From assembly GCF_029626225.1 (NCBI RefSeq), contig NZ_JARUBP010000001.1:1550001-1614000 (forward strand): 64,000 nt of DNA, written 5' to 3'. The notes below the pieces were generated by a model that worked only from the letters and a program-made list of their open reading frames with translations, did not search any database and was not told the DNA's origin. Position numbers and translations under genes: made by a program. The stretch comes from Asanoa sp. WMMD1127 (GTDB lineage Bacteria; Actinomycetota; Actinomycetes; Mycobacteriales; Micromonosporaceae). This document shows, in pieces, positions 1-11,803 of this stretch; position 1 is the stretch's first letter, and the number at the start of each line of letters is the position of its first letter.

Positions 1-1
1 G

Positions 2-88
2 TGGGCGCGAGCAGTCGAAATCGCCACCGACGTGGGCCACCCGGGAGTGCCTGAGCTGCTGGCCCGGCTGCGCTCACTACGCTCCTGA
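2..88 (+). CDS. C-terminal end of an unidentified protein (5' truncated by window edge)
   Basis: An open frame enters from the left edge and ends at TGA 86-88, giving 28 visible codons. The peptide is a plausible helical C-terminus (ends LLARLRSLRS) with actinobacterial codon use. There is too little sequence to name a family. It could be a short chance frame, since only 87 bases are visible. Confidence 0.3.
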   Translation, partial: WARAVEIATDVGHPGVPELLARLRSLRS

Positions 89-186
89 ACGTCTCCTGTC
101 ATCGTGTTCTGTCGACGTATTGGCTGGTCAGCTCCGGTCCGCACAAGGGCGGTATCCGAGCATGATGGTCGGGCCTACGGGGGCTG

Positions 187-247
187 GTCAGTTGCGCAGG
201 CTCCATTGCTGGTTCGTGCCGCCGTTGCAGGACCAGAGGATGAGCTT
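187..247 (-). repeat. 61-bp inverted exact copy of the 3' end of the CBM13 gene at 7533-7593
   Basis: Read on the minus strand, these 61 bases are identical to 7533-7593, the last 19 codons, stop codon and one further base of the beta-helix/lectin gene. Both flanks diverge at once. The copy is therefore a recombined fragment and not a conserved protein domain. It abuts the LacI tail fragment that starts at 250, which marks a rearrangement junction. Confidence 0.85.
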
Positions 248-249
248 CT

Positions 250-357
250 GACCTGCGTGCGTTGTTGCGCCTGATCGCGGGCGCGCCGCTCGACGCGCAC
301 CCCGTGGAGCTGGCTACCACGCTGGTCATCCGCGAGTCGGCCGCCCCACCGAGCTAG
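250..357 (+). pseudogene. C-terminal remnant of a LacI-family regulator
   Basis: The 35 codons ending at TAG 355-357 read as the end of a LacI/GalR repressor, with the family's closing pattern VELATTLVIRESAA. The intact LacI protein encoded convergently on the other strand (354-1409) ends with a closely similar HVELATELIVRGSTAA. Nothing upstream continues the gene: the frame meets the inverted lectin copy at 247-250. The two lacI stop codons overlap in a CTAG. Best read as the surviving tail of a regulator destroyed by recombination. Confidence 0.6.
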
Positions 358-1409
358 CGGGCCGCGGTCGAGCCGCGGACGATCAGCTCGGTGGCCAGTT
401 CCACGTGGTGCGAGTCCAGTTTCTCGCCGGCCGCCACCCGAAGTGCGGTGCGCAGGGCGACGCCGCCCATCTCGCGCAACGGTTGCCTCACCGTGGTCAA
501 CGGCGGCGAGAAGAGGCGGGCGACCTCGGTGTCGTCGAAGCCCACCACGCTCAGGTCGTCGGGCACTCGCAGCCCGCGGGCCCGGGCCGCCTCGATCACG
601 CCCGCCGCCATCTCGTCGCTGCTCGCGAACACGGCGGTTGGCCGCTTGGGTAGGTCGAGCTGCGCGGCGCCGCCCGCGATCCCGTCCTGGTAGCGGAAGT
701 CGCCCGTCTGCCGGTGGTCGTCGGGCACGGGCACGCCGGCCGCCTCGAGCGCCGCCCGATAGCCGTGCATCCGGGCCTGGTTGCACGCCGACCGGCTTGA
801 GTCGCCGACGTAGCCGATCCGACGGTGGCCGAGGGCGAGCAGGTGCTGTGCCGCGGCCATGCCGCCCGCGAAGTTGGTGGAGCCTACGCTGGCCGCTCGC
901 TGCCGCTGCAGGTTGAGCGGGTCGATGACGACCAGCGGCAGGTGCGCGCGGGAGAGCGCGGCCAGGTCGGTGGAGGTGAGGTCGTCGAGAACCGCGATCA
1001 CCGCGCGGCGACCCGCGGCGGCCAGGTCGCGCGCCCAACCAATGGGATGGCTGGCGTCGGCGCCGGCCGCGGTGCGCGGCCGGGTGCTGATCGCCACCGC
1101 GATGCTGGCCGCGCCGCTGGCGTCGAGGACACCCTGGATGATCTCGGTGGAGTACGCGTTGAGGTCGCACGTGAGCACCAGCTCGATCTGGGCCGTGGCT
1201 GGGTTGCCCCTGGCCGCGCGCGACCGCCGGCCGATGTAGTCGTGCTGCTCCAGCAGCGACTCCACCAGCGCGCGGGTCTCGGCGCCGACGTCGCAGCGTC
1301 CGTTGACCACTTTGGATACGGTGGTCACCGAGACGCCGGCTAACCTGGCGACGGTGGCCAGCGTCGCGCGGCCGATGGCTATCTCCTTCGTGGAGTGTGG
1401 ATCGGTCAC
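354..1409 (-). CDS. LacI/GalR-family transcriptional repressor
   Basis: 351-residue DNA-binding repressor, normal length for the family. Residues about 14-60 form the LacI helix-turn-helix and hinge (ATVARLAGVSVTTVSKVVNG). The rest is a periplasmic-binding-protein-like sugar sensor ending in a typical VELATELIVRGST strand. Its position beside secreted arabinoxylan-type hydrolases that start at 1987 suggests it represses them until an oligosaccharide binds; the ligand cannot be read from sequence. A perfect 8+1+8 palindrome 28 bases upstream of the start fits an autoregulatory LacI operator. The start at 1409 leaves a normal short N-terminal extension before the HTH. Confidence 0.9.
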   Translation of the reverse strand: MTDPHSTKEIAIGRATLATVARLAGVSVTTVSKVVNGRCDVGAETRALVESLLEQHDYIGRRSRAARGNPATAQIELVLTCDLNAYSTEIIQGVLDASGAASIAVAISTRPRTAAGADASHPIGWARDLAAAGRRAVIAVLDDLTSTDLAALSRAHLPLVVIDPLNLQRQRAASVGSTNFAGGMAAAQHLLALGHRRIGYVGDSSRSACNQARMHGYRAALEAAGVPVPDDHRQTGDFRYQDGIAGGAAQLDLPKRPTAVFASSDEMAAGVIEAARARGLRVPDDLSVVGFDDTEVARLFSPPLTTVRQPLREMGGVALRTALRVAAGEKLDSHHVELATELIVRGSTAAR

Positions 1410-1436
1410 AGGTACAGACGACCGAGTCGGCGATCG

Positions 1437-1453
1437 TCATCGGTGACCGATGA
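1437..1453. promoter_or_regulatory. 17-bp palindrome, probable LacI-family operator
   Basis: Arms TCATCGGT and ACCGATGA are perfect inverted repeats around a single G. The site lies in the upstream region of the lacI gene, 28 bases from its start, where an autoregulatory operator is expected. A second partly symmetric sequence with the LacI-like core GGAAACGATCCC occurs at 1686-1697, towards the hydrolase genes. Function is inferred from symmetry and position. Confidence 0.5.
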
Positions 1454-1789
1454 CAAATTGGGGCTTCGCGGTCGTCAGTACGGTTGCGAGGACCACTGCG
1501 CCCCGGACGGCTGGCCGGCGGTAGACATCGCCGACTCCTCGGGCGGCATCAGCACCTCATTGCGTGGATACGAGCTCCCGGCAGCCGGCCGGTGGCCCGC
1601 CTCCCAGCGTCAAGCGAGCCCGTCGATCTGTTCGATGACTATTAGAAAATCGACGTGAGCAAATTGCTAACGGAAAATGTGTTATGGAAACGATCCCTTA
1701 AAGGTCGCATTGACATGCTGCGATTCCCCGCCGCATGCTGACCAAGCAGACCACGGGACGGCTCGCATCTGAAATGACGCTGCGACGCC

Positions 1790-4830
<3,041 letters not shown>

Positions 4831-4849
4831 AGACCGCTTGACAAGGCCG

Positions 4850-4871
4850 GCCCGCGGCAACCGCAGCGGGC
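4850..4871. terminator. Small GC hairpin after the esterase gene
   Basis: GCCCGC at 4850-4855 pairs with GCGGGC at 4866-4871. The hairpin sits in the 74-base gap between the esterase and the beta-helix gene. There is no U-tract, so at most it is a weak terminator or an RNA-processing hairpin inside an operon. Confidence 0.25.
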
Positions 4872-4904
4872 GTCTGTTCGGCGGCACGTGAAAGGAGCAA
4901 GCAC

Positions 4905-7592
4905 GTGAAGGCAGCCGGTTCCACCATCGGAGGTTCGCTGCTGGCAAGCGTGGTGGTCGTCGCCGCCGCGTTGACGGCCGGTCTCGTAGACCAGACGCCG
5001 GCCGTGGCCGCGACCCAGGCGACCTACTACGTCGCCCCCGACGGCAACGACACCAACCCAGGAACGATCGGCTCGCCATTCCGCACCGTGCAGCGTGCGC
5101 GGGACGTCGTACGCGGGGTGAACACCAACATGACCGGCGATATCTACGTCTACCTGCGCGGCGGACGGTACCCGGTGTCCAGCACGATCGAGTTCGGGGC
5201 GGCCGACTCGGGGACCAACGGTTTCCGGGTCATCTATGCCGCGTACCAGAACGAGATGCCGGTCCTCGACGGCGGTGTCCAGGTAACCGGATGGACGCAG
5301 CACAGCGGCAACATCTGGAAGGCCCCGCTCGACCGCGCCAACAAGCTGCGCACGCTCTACGTCAACGACAAGCGCGCCTTCATGGCTTCGAAAACGATCA
5401 ACTCCGCGGGATGCCACGGGACCTACACCATCACGGCCGGGCAGGCCGCATGGGCGTGGGAATCGGGATCGCAGTGCGACGGTGCCCGATACAGCACTGC
5501 TGACTTCCCTGCGATCGCCCGGAACCAGGACGATATCGAGATCGAGACGGCGACGACCTGGACCACGGCCATCGTCGGGGTCCGCCAGGTGACCACCGAC
5601 GGCACGAGCCGGGTGGCGCTGTTCCAGCAGCCGGGCGCCGCCATCGCGCAGGGCGCGTTCAACGGCAACGCCCAGGTCGGCGGCAGCCACAAGGTCATGA
5701 ACGCGTACGAGTTCCTCGACGCGCCCGGCGAGTTCCACTTCGACAAGACCAGCCGGACGCTGTACTACTACAAGGCCAGCTCCGAGAACATGGCGACCGC
5801 CACGGTCTTCGCGCCGAACAATGTGACGACCCTGCTGCGGGTCGCCGGCACCTCGACGGGCAGCCACGCGCGGAACATCACGTTCTCGGGCCTCACCCTG
5901 CAGCACTCCGACTGGAACCTGTTCAACGTGGCCGGCTCCTCCTTCAAGCAGGCGCAACAGGGCAACCTGGGCGCGCAGGCGTACGCGAAGGGCAACTTCC
6001 ACGTCTACTACTACCGCAACGTCGACGTCACTCCCGGCATCGTCCAGGTCGACAACGCCGACGGGATCCTCTTTCAGCGCAACCGGATCCAGCACACCGG
6101 CGCCGACGGGATCAGCATCGTCAACGACGTGCAGAACTCACAGCTGATCGGTAACCACACCAACGACATCGCCGGATCGGCCATCTCCGTGGGTCATCCG
6201 CAGCACGTCTACGTCGGCGACCACACGTCGACCAACCGCGAGAAGTATTCCCCGCAGGTGGAAGGCCTTCCCCGGATCATCGACGTCAAGAACAACTACC
6301 TTTACGACAGCGCCGTTCTGTTCAACGGCCACAGTCCAATCTCGGCATACTTCGCCGACACCCTGGCGATCCAGCGCAACCGGATCGAGAAGACTCCGTG
6401 GTCGGGCATCACGCTCGGCTGGGGGTGGTGGAACTTCGACGGGTCAGCGGGCTCGATCGCGCCCAACCGGCCGACCACCACGGCGAGGAACAACACCATC
6501 AGCCACAACCACATCATCGACACGGTGCAGCGCTTAAGCGACACGGCTCCCATATACACCCTGGGAAGCCAGCCGGGAACCACGGTCACCAACAACTACC
6601 TGCAGGGCGTTCCGGCCGGACACAAGTACGGGCTCCACCCGGACGAGGGCTCGGCGTTCATCGCGTTCCGCGACAACGTCCTGAGCGTCGACACGAATAT
6701 CACGTGGCTCGTCAACTCTGACGACTTCGGCCGCAAGCACGACTTGAGCATCACGCAGACCTATGGCCCGATAAACAAGGTCTCCAACAAGAACCTGCCT
6801 AACAGCACGATCGAGGACATCCTGGTCTCCTCCGACTACGTGTGGCCCGCGGCCGCCTACGGCATCGCCGTCAACTCCGGCCTTGAGGACGCATTCCGCG
6901 GCATCATTCCGCCGAGCACCATGTCCCTGCCGGACTACGTGCTGCCGGCCAGCACGTTCGTCGGCAGCGGAACCTCGTCCATTCCCATCCGCAGCGCCGG
7001 CGACGCGACCAGGTCCGTCTGGCTGGCGCCCGCCGGCACGACCACGTTCGCCGCCGGCCCGACGATGACCAGGGCGGACGGCGTCGCCACCTCTATCGCG
7101 GTGCCGACGTCCGCGGGCAGCTACCGGCTTTACGTCCTCGATGCGCAGGGAAATCGGTCGGCCGAGTCCAGGTCGCTCGTCAGGCGGCAGGGCAGCGGCG
7201 GCCAGGGCGCGCAGATCGTGGGCGGTCAGTCGGGACGCTGCGTCGACGTTCCCAACTCCACGACCAGCAACGGCACCCAGGTGCAACTGTGGGACTGTGG
7301 CGCCGCAGCCGGCCAGCGCTGGACCTACACGTCAGGCAAGCAACTAACCGGAAACGGCAACAAATGCCTCGACGCGAACGGTGCGGGCACGACCAACGGC
7401 ACCACGGTCATCATCTGGGACTGCCACGGCGGCACGAACCAACAGTGGAACGTCAACGCCAACGGCACCATCTCCAACGTCCTATCCGGACTTTGCCTGG
7501 ACGCCAACGGCGCCGCCACCACCAACGGCACAAAGCTCATCCTCTGGTCCTGCAACGGCGGCACGAACCAGCAATGGAGCCTGCGCAACTGA
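4905..7592 (+). CDS. Secreted right-handed beta-helix carbohydrate-active enzyme with C-terminal CBM13
   Basis: 895 residues with a signal peptide (about 1-37, ending AVAA). The N-terminus YYVAPDGNDTNPGT...PFRTVQRARDVV, then YLRGGRYPVSSTIEFG and DSGTNGFRVIYAAY, is the opening of the parallel beta-helix glycosidase group that includes GH141-like and GH120-like enzymes. Successive beta-helix coils with NNYL, HNHI and RNRI turns run to about residue 650. A beta-sandwich-like segment follows (about 680-765), then a CBM13 lectin from about 768 to the end, very close in DNA to the lectin of the GH54 gene. By context it acts on arabinoxylan or a related plant polysaccharide; the exact bond is unknown. 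GAAAGGAGC gives a good ribosome site. Its last 61 bases are duplicated in inverse orientation at 187-247. Confidence 0.75.
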   Translation: MKAAGSTIGGSLLASVVVVAAALTAGLVDQTPAVAATQATYYVAPDGNDTNPGTIGSPFRTVQRARDVVRGVNTNMTGDIYVYLRGGRYPVSSTIEFGAADSGTNGFRVIYAAYQNEMPVLDGGVQVTGWTQHSGNIWKAPLDRANKLRTLYVNDKRAFMASKTINSAGCHGTYTITAGQAAWAWESGSQCDGARYSTADFPAIARNQDDIEIETATTWTTAIVGVRQVTTDGTSRVALFQQPGAAIAQGAFNGNAQVGGSHKVMNAYEFLDAPGEFHFDKTSRTLYYYKASSENMATATVFAPNNVTTLLRVAGTSTGSHARNITFSGLTLQHSDWNLFNVAGSSFKQAQQGNLGAQAYAKGNFHVYYYRNVDVTPGIVQVDNADGILFQRNRIQHTGADGISIVNDVQNSQLIGNHTNDIAGSAISVGHPQHVYVGDHTSTNREKYSPQVEGLPRIIDVKNNYLYDSAVLFNGHSPISAYFADTLAIQRNRIEKTPWSGITLGWGWWNFDGSAGSIAPNRPTTTARNNTISHNHIIDTVQRLSDTAPIYTLGSQPGTTVTNNYLQGVPAGHKYGLHPDEGSAFIAFRDNVLSVDTNITWLVNSDDFGRKHDLSITQTYGPINKVSNKNLPNSTIEDILVSSDYVWPAAAYGIAVNSGLEDAFRGIIPPSTMSLPDYVLPASTFVGSGTSSIPIRSAGDATRSVWLAPAGTTTFAAGPTMTRADGVATSIAVPTSAGSYRLYVLDAQGNRSAESRSLVRRQGSGGQGAQIVGGQSGRCVDVPNSTTSNGTQVQLWDCGAAAGQRWTYTSGKQLTGNGNKCLDANGAGTTNGTTVIIWDCHGGTNQQWNVNANGTISNVLSGLCLDANGAATTNGTKLILWSCNGGTNQQWSLRN

Positions 7593-7598
7593 CGGTGA

Positions 7599-7619
7599 CC
7601 CTGGCGCCCGCATCCAGGG
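7599..7619. terminator. Hairpin after the three-gene hydrolase cluster
   Basis: CCCTGG at 7599-7604 pairs with CCAGGG at 7614-7619 around a 9-base loop, 7 bases after the stop of the beta-helix gene. Position fits the end of the hydrolase transcript. The stem is short and there is no strong U-run. Confidence 0.35.
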
Positions 7620-7727
7620 CTCCGAGAATCCGCGTTCGGCCGATAAGCCGCGAGCCCGCGTCCTTTACTGGACAAGATGCGCACCCTTCTCGGGGGCACT
7701 GTGCTGACAGTCGGGATCGGAGACCAC

Positions 7728-8786
7728 ATGGCCGGCGAATATGGTGTCGGACTCATCGGCGTGAACGCGAGTCGTGGCTGGGCCCGGGCATCGCACGTGC
7801 CGGCCATCCAAGGGTTGCGGGGGCTACGTCTGGCCGCAGTGGCCACCCGGTCGCAGGACAGCGCCGACGCCGCGGCCAGGGCCTTCGGCGTCGAGCGGGC
7901 CTATGGTGACGCTGCGGCGCTCATCGCGGATCAGACGGTCGACGTCGTGGCCGTCGCCACGTCGGTGCCGGCCCATCACGACCTGATCACCGCAGCGGTC
8001 CACGCCGGCAAGCACGTTCTCACCGAATGGCCCGTCGGCGTCGACTCCGCGCAGGTTGCGCAGATCAAGCAGGTCACGGCCAGCACGTCGGCACACGTGG
8101 CAGTGGGATTACAGGCGCGATTGAATCCGGCGGTGTCCCGGTTGCGTCGGCTGATGGAAAGGTCGGCCATCGGCCCTGTCCGGAACGCCACGATCTATTC
8201 GTCCACCGCGGCCTTCGGCTCCCGGCTGTCGCCGAGCGAGGTCGCGCTCGAAGACCCCGCAGCAGGGATGAACCTGGTGACCATCCAACTGGCGCACACC
8301 GTCGACCTCGTCGAAGTCCTGCTCGGCCAGCTCGGGGACATCACCGCCGAGTTCCGCACGCAGTACCCACGGCCGCACGTCGACGGCACAGACCAGCGGC
8401 TGCAACGCAGCCTGCCGGACCACGTCCTCCTACAGGGAAGAGCCGGCGGGACGCCCGTCGCCGTCGAAGTGGTCGGCGGCCGTCCGCCTGACGACTGCCC
8501 GTTCCGCCTGGAACTGCACGGCGAAGAAGGCAGGCTCGATCTGCGGGGCGGACATGCGCGAGGATTCCAGGCTGGCTCAATGCGGCTGGCACGCAACGGC
8601 CACCCCGTCGACATCGAGGGTGGCGAGACCACCGACCTCCCCGAATCGGCAGTCAACACCGCGGGGGTGTACGCCGCCCTGCGCGACGACATCGACTCCG
8701 GCACCGAGACGGCACCGTCGCTCAACGAGGCGGCACGGCTCACCCGCCTGCTCGACGCCGTGCGGGATGCCGCGAACGGTTCCTGA
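7728..8786 (+). CDS. Gfo/Idh/MocA-family protein, Gal80-like (lacks the usual catalytic Lys)
   Basis: 352 residues from ATG 7728, chosen because GGAG lies just upstream; an ATG at 7677 in frame has no such site. Residues 1-120 form an NAD(P)-binding Rossmann fold (GVGLIGVNASRGWARASHV). The remainder is the Gfo/Idh/MocA C-terminal domain. Enzymes of this superfamily normally show E-K-P at the end of the Rossmann region, with Lys in catalysis. Here the motif is TEWPVG with Trp101 in that place, as in Gal80p and its fungal/bacterial relatives, which sense NAD(P) and act as regulators. It may therefore be a non-catalytic sensor or an atypical dehydrogenase. It sits directly after the hydrolase cluster. 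Confidence 0.8.
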   Translation: MAGEYGVGLIGVNASRGWARASHVPAIQGLRGLRLAAVATRSQDSADAAARAFGVERAYGDAAALIADQTVDVVAVATSVPAHHDLITAAVHAGKHVLTEWPVGVDSAQVAQIKQVTASTSAHVAVGLQARLNPAVSRLRRLMERSAIGPVRNATIYSSTAAFGSRLSPSEVALEDPAAGMNLVTIQLAHTVDLVEVLLGQLGDITAEFRTQYPRPHVDGTDQRLQRSLPDHVLLQGRAGGTPVAVEVVGGRPPDDCPFRLELHGEEGRLDLRGGHARGFQAGSMRLARNGHPVDIEGGETTDLPESAVNTAGVYAALRDDIDSGTETAPSLNEAARLTRLLDAVRDAANGS

Positions 8787-9331
8787 CGCTACCCGAACGC
8801 GTTGGATCCGAGCCGGCTTCAGCCCGGCGACGCGGCGAGACGGAGACGCGTACGCCAGTGATGAAGGGCGTGTTCAGCGACACCGAGCCCGCCGCGGGCA
8901 GCACCCAGAGCTACACCCGCGACCCCAATGGCGACCTCAGCCTGCGCACCCAGAGCAACGCCGTAGGCACCACCCCGCGATCAACGCCGCGGCCCACCAC
9001 GACAGCGCGGGAATCAGCAACAGCGCGAAGAAGGCGAGGGGGGACAAAGATAAGGAGTCCAGGAGGGCGTGGTCTGCTGACCACCGGCGCACACGCGAAG
9101 GCGATAGAGCAACCGCACCGACCAGCAGGCCGTAAACGAGGAAGGCAAACGCGCCCAACACCCGTCCGCGACGGTCGGTGAGGGCGCCGCCCGCTAAGGC
9201 GGCCAACAGCACAGCTCGACCGCGCGCGCGGCCCTTCCAAGAACCTGGCGAGGCGTTCGACGTCGTTTCTCGCTCGACGTGCCAACTATAGACGACTCCG
9301 TCCGGATCCAGCGGACGGCATGGTTACGGAG
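8787..9331. other. Degenerate accessory stretch without an intact gene
   Basis: About 545 bases. On the plus strand 8859-8970 reads GSTQSYTRDPNGDLSLRT, which loosely resembles a YD/RHS repeat, and then dissolves into low-complexity sequence. On the minus strand 8937-9212 holds a hydrophobic fragment described separately. No promoter, RNA or complete gene is recognisable. It looks like a junction of gene fragments at the edge of an accessory segment. Confidence 0.4.
8937..9212 (-). pseudogene. Fragment of a membrane protein
   Basis: A 91-residue minus-strand frame with two or three strongly hydrophobic segments (AFAFLVYGLLVGAVAL and LAFFALLLIPALSWWAAAL), separated by charged turns. The frame is open further upstream without a credible start, and the C-terminus becomes cysteine-rich and abnormal after the last hydrophobic segment. 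No family is recognised. It could be a small intact membrane protein starting at GTG 9212, but the surroundings suggest a remnant. Confidence 0.3.
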
Positions 9332-10054
9332 CTACCGGGGAGAACTGTCATCGCGAGGAGCCAGCACTTCGCCTTCCGGCGGCTCTACCGGCATGATTTC
9401 GACGATAGTTGTGCCTGTTTGGTTGACGGTTCGGCCGACTCGAAAGAACCCATCGAGGGATGCATTGACGTATCTGACCTGGTCGTAGCCGAGGTAACTG
9501 GCTGAGCCCTTTAGGAGAACGAGGCGCAGGATAATGCAGTCCCATCCTGGATCTTGCTCTTCACAGTGCGAGTTTAGTTCGATACCAGCCAGACCCGTTT
9601 CTCCCTCTGTCAAAGAAACCTTCACGTTTTTACCACCAGAAGCCGGGACGAAGTTTAACTTGAGCTTCACTACCTGAGCCGGATGCTGGTTGAAAAAGCT
9701 GCGAATTTCCTCGATCTCCTCCATCCAGGCTTTGTCCACCGGTCCGTCCCTCGCAACTTCGATCTCGCCCAACTGACCTGATGGATCCTCTACCTCGCGC
9801 ACTAGCGCTGGCGTCGCGGGCTGCGGATTTTCCGTTGTCGGAGCAATTGAGGGACGCATCGAGGTGTCGACGTTATTTCTCTCGTCTGGAATAACAGCGA
9901 GCCCGACCGTCAGCACCATTACGATGCCGACTGTGGCGAACAGTCGACGGTTGGTGAGCCACCTTGGGCGCCGGATGAAGTTAGCGAGGACGCTTCCCGC
10001 GAAAGCGACGACGAACGCTATCGCGGCGATGATCACCTTCGCCTCAAGCGACAC
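9332..10054 (-). CDS. Hypothetical membrane-anchored protein
   Basis: 240 residues from GTG 10054; the frame stays open to 10192, but that extra part is Arg/Ser-rich and contains a likely -10 (TATGAC). Two N-terminal membrane helices (VIIAAIAFVVAFAGSVL and FATVGIVMVLTVGLAVI) are followed by a Pro/Thr-rich linker and an acidic extracytoplasmic domain of about 150 residues (for example EEIRSFFNQHPAQVVKL). The gene is visibly AT-richer than its neighbours and uses rarer codons, so it was probably acquired. I recognise no family. It stands alone, convergent with the scarred region to its left. Confidence 0.6.
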   Translation of the reverse strand: MSLEAKVIIAAIAFVVAFAGSVLANFIRRPRWLTNRRLFATVGIVMVLTVGLAVIPDERNNVDTSMRPSIAPTTENPQPATPALVREVEDPSGQLGEIEVARDGPVDKAWMEEIEEIRSFFNQHPAQVVKLKLNFVPASGGKNVKVSLTEGETGLAGIELNSHCEEQDPGWDCIILRLVLLKGSASYLGYDQVRYVNASLDGFFRVGRTVNQTGTTIVEIMPVEPPEGEVLAPRDDSSPR

Positions 10055-10192
10055 GCAGCAGATTGTGTCATAGCTCGAATGATCATCATCTTTCGAGATC
10101 GACTCATCGGCAAATGCGCTTCGGCTTGGCCGAACTAAATGGGCCGCCCGCGGCGACCGCCACGGCGCTACTCGTGGCTGCGGTCGGGTCAT

Positions 10193-10797
10193 GGGCCGTT
10201 TCAGGTCCGACCCGGCGCGACCTCACTTAGCGAGAGGCATGCCCGCGGCGATGATCGAAGTCTCAGTGGCGTCGCTACGGTCATCGCGGCGATGAAACGC
10301 TGTTTGGGCCCTAGCTTGGCAGCACAGGACCGCCGCCGGCCGGGACGGGCTAGGCAGGTGTGGTGGCTCTCCATAGCCGCTGTGGTTCAAGGACCAAGGG
10401 CGGTCTCAAGGGCGGCCGATCCCGGTACCAACGGTCTACCTTGTACAGCAGCTTCACCAGGTCTAGCTCGGCGGATTGCTGAGCCGCCGGGCTTTTGGCC
10501 ATAGGCCCACGTGCCGAAGGACGCTGAATATGCACCGGCCTGGCCCTGCCGCCTGCGGGGCCGAGCCCGTTCGGTATAACAATTAAGCCGACACCATAAG
10601 GACTCTAATGTGCCAACGTCGTGCTTGTTGGTACCAACGATCTGGTAGGTGCGGGACTCGCTGGCCGACGAGCTAAAGTCCGCCTTAACGTGTCGGCAAG
10701 ACCGGACCGATCCCGTTCGACGAGCGGCGGGCGGCCAGCGCGAACAAGCACGACCTGTGAGCGTCACCAAATCCTCGTACTCGTGGAGAGCTTGACG
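10193..10797. other. About 600 bases with no supported gene
   Basis: Short frames exist on both strands but have no domain pattern, no ribosome site and poor third-position GC bias. The composition is mixed and AT-richer than the core genome. It probably contains the promoter of the LRR gene at 10798 and otherwise decayed sequence. Confidence 0.4.
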
Positions 10798-11635
10798 ATG
10801 ACTGACGGATCGGGACTACGCACGCCTGGCCGAGTGGCTGCGTGACAACCCGGGCGTCACGTTGCGGGTGTACGGGGCAGCTGGCTCGGCTCTCGAGGAT
10901 CTCGACTTTCTGCGATGGTTCCCGAGCTTAACTCGCCTCTCGATAGACCTTCCGGGCCTTGGCGATCTGGGGTTCCTGGAGAAGTTCAGCGGGAACCTTG
11001 AGTACCTGAACATCGATCGCACCGTCACTCGTATCGATCTGGCGCGGATCCCGGCCCGTGGGTTGCGGGGACTTCGCCTGGTCAACCACGAGCGCGGCCT
11101 GCAATCGCTGCTTCAGGCAAACCAGTCACTGCGGAGTCTGGCGCTCTGGAAATACCGTGCTGCCCTGGCGCTCACCCTCGGTTCTGTGCGGGACCGGTCG
11201 GCGCTGGGTGATTTCGAGCGTCTGAGGCTGCTGGTGCTGCGGGGCGTCCGCGGGTTCGAAGAGCTGGACTTCCTTCCGCGGCTCAAGGTGCTGGAATGGC
11301 TGTGGGTGGAGACCGTCAAACTTCACACCCTTCCGAGCCTCCGCAAGCACCGATCCCTTGTCAGGGTCGACCTGGACGGCATCCGGACCCTGCGGCCCGA
11401 CATGATCGTCGCGGTGAGCGAGGCGCCGAACCTGACCGAGCTTGTGGTCAACGGCGGCAGGCTCACGCCAGCCGATTTTGGGATCCTGACTGGCCATCCC
11501 ACACTCTTGGCCACCCGGATCTCGCTGGGATCGCTCCGACGAAACGACGAACTCGCGCGGCTACTCCCCAACCAGCAGCAGCCGCGCACCCACTCCGACT
11601 TCGCCAGATCGAGCGGGATTGAGCTGGCGATCTAG
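10798..11635 (+). CDS. Leucine-rich-repeat protein, apparent +1 frameshift near its start
   Basis: From 10802 onward the frame encodes about 277 residues of leucine-rich repeats (FPSLTRLSIDLPGLGDLGFL, LEYLNIDRTVTRIDLARI, PRLKVLEWLWVETV), with no signal peptide or membrane segment. The only credible start, ATG 10798 preceded by GTGGAGAG, is one base out of frame: dropping one G at 10807-10808 gives MTDDRDYARLAEWLRDNPGV and joins the repeats smoothly. Either the gene is broken, or the base is a sequence error, or a non-ATG start (CTG 10802, TTG 10862) is used. Likely a cytoplasmic protein-interaction scaffold of unknown role. Confidence 0.55.
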
Positions 11636-11803
11636 GACGTTCTCATTACCCACCAGTAGTTCGGAAGGCTTATGTTCAGCACAATTGTCCTTGATCCGAC
11701 ATCGGTTGACTTGCCCGCTTCCGATTCGACGACTGGTGGATCACGTTGGTAGCTCGCGCAGCCGCGGCGTCGCGGCTGGCGGCCGTCCCGGCCACGACGC
11801 CGG

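Noticed and set aside
8859-8970. RHS/YD-repeat toxin fragment
   Set aside because: Only one weak repeat-like stretch (YTRDPNGDL); not enough to call a toxin remnant.
9332-10192. Longer start for the low-GC membrane protein at 10192
   Set aside because: The extra 46 residues are disordered and contain a likely -10 box; GTG 10054 sits directly before the first membrane helix. The longer form is not excluded.
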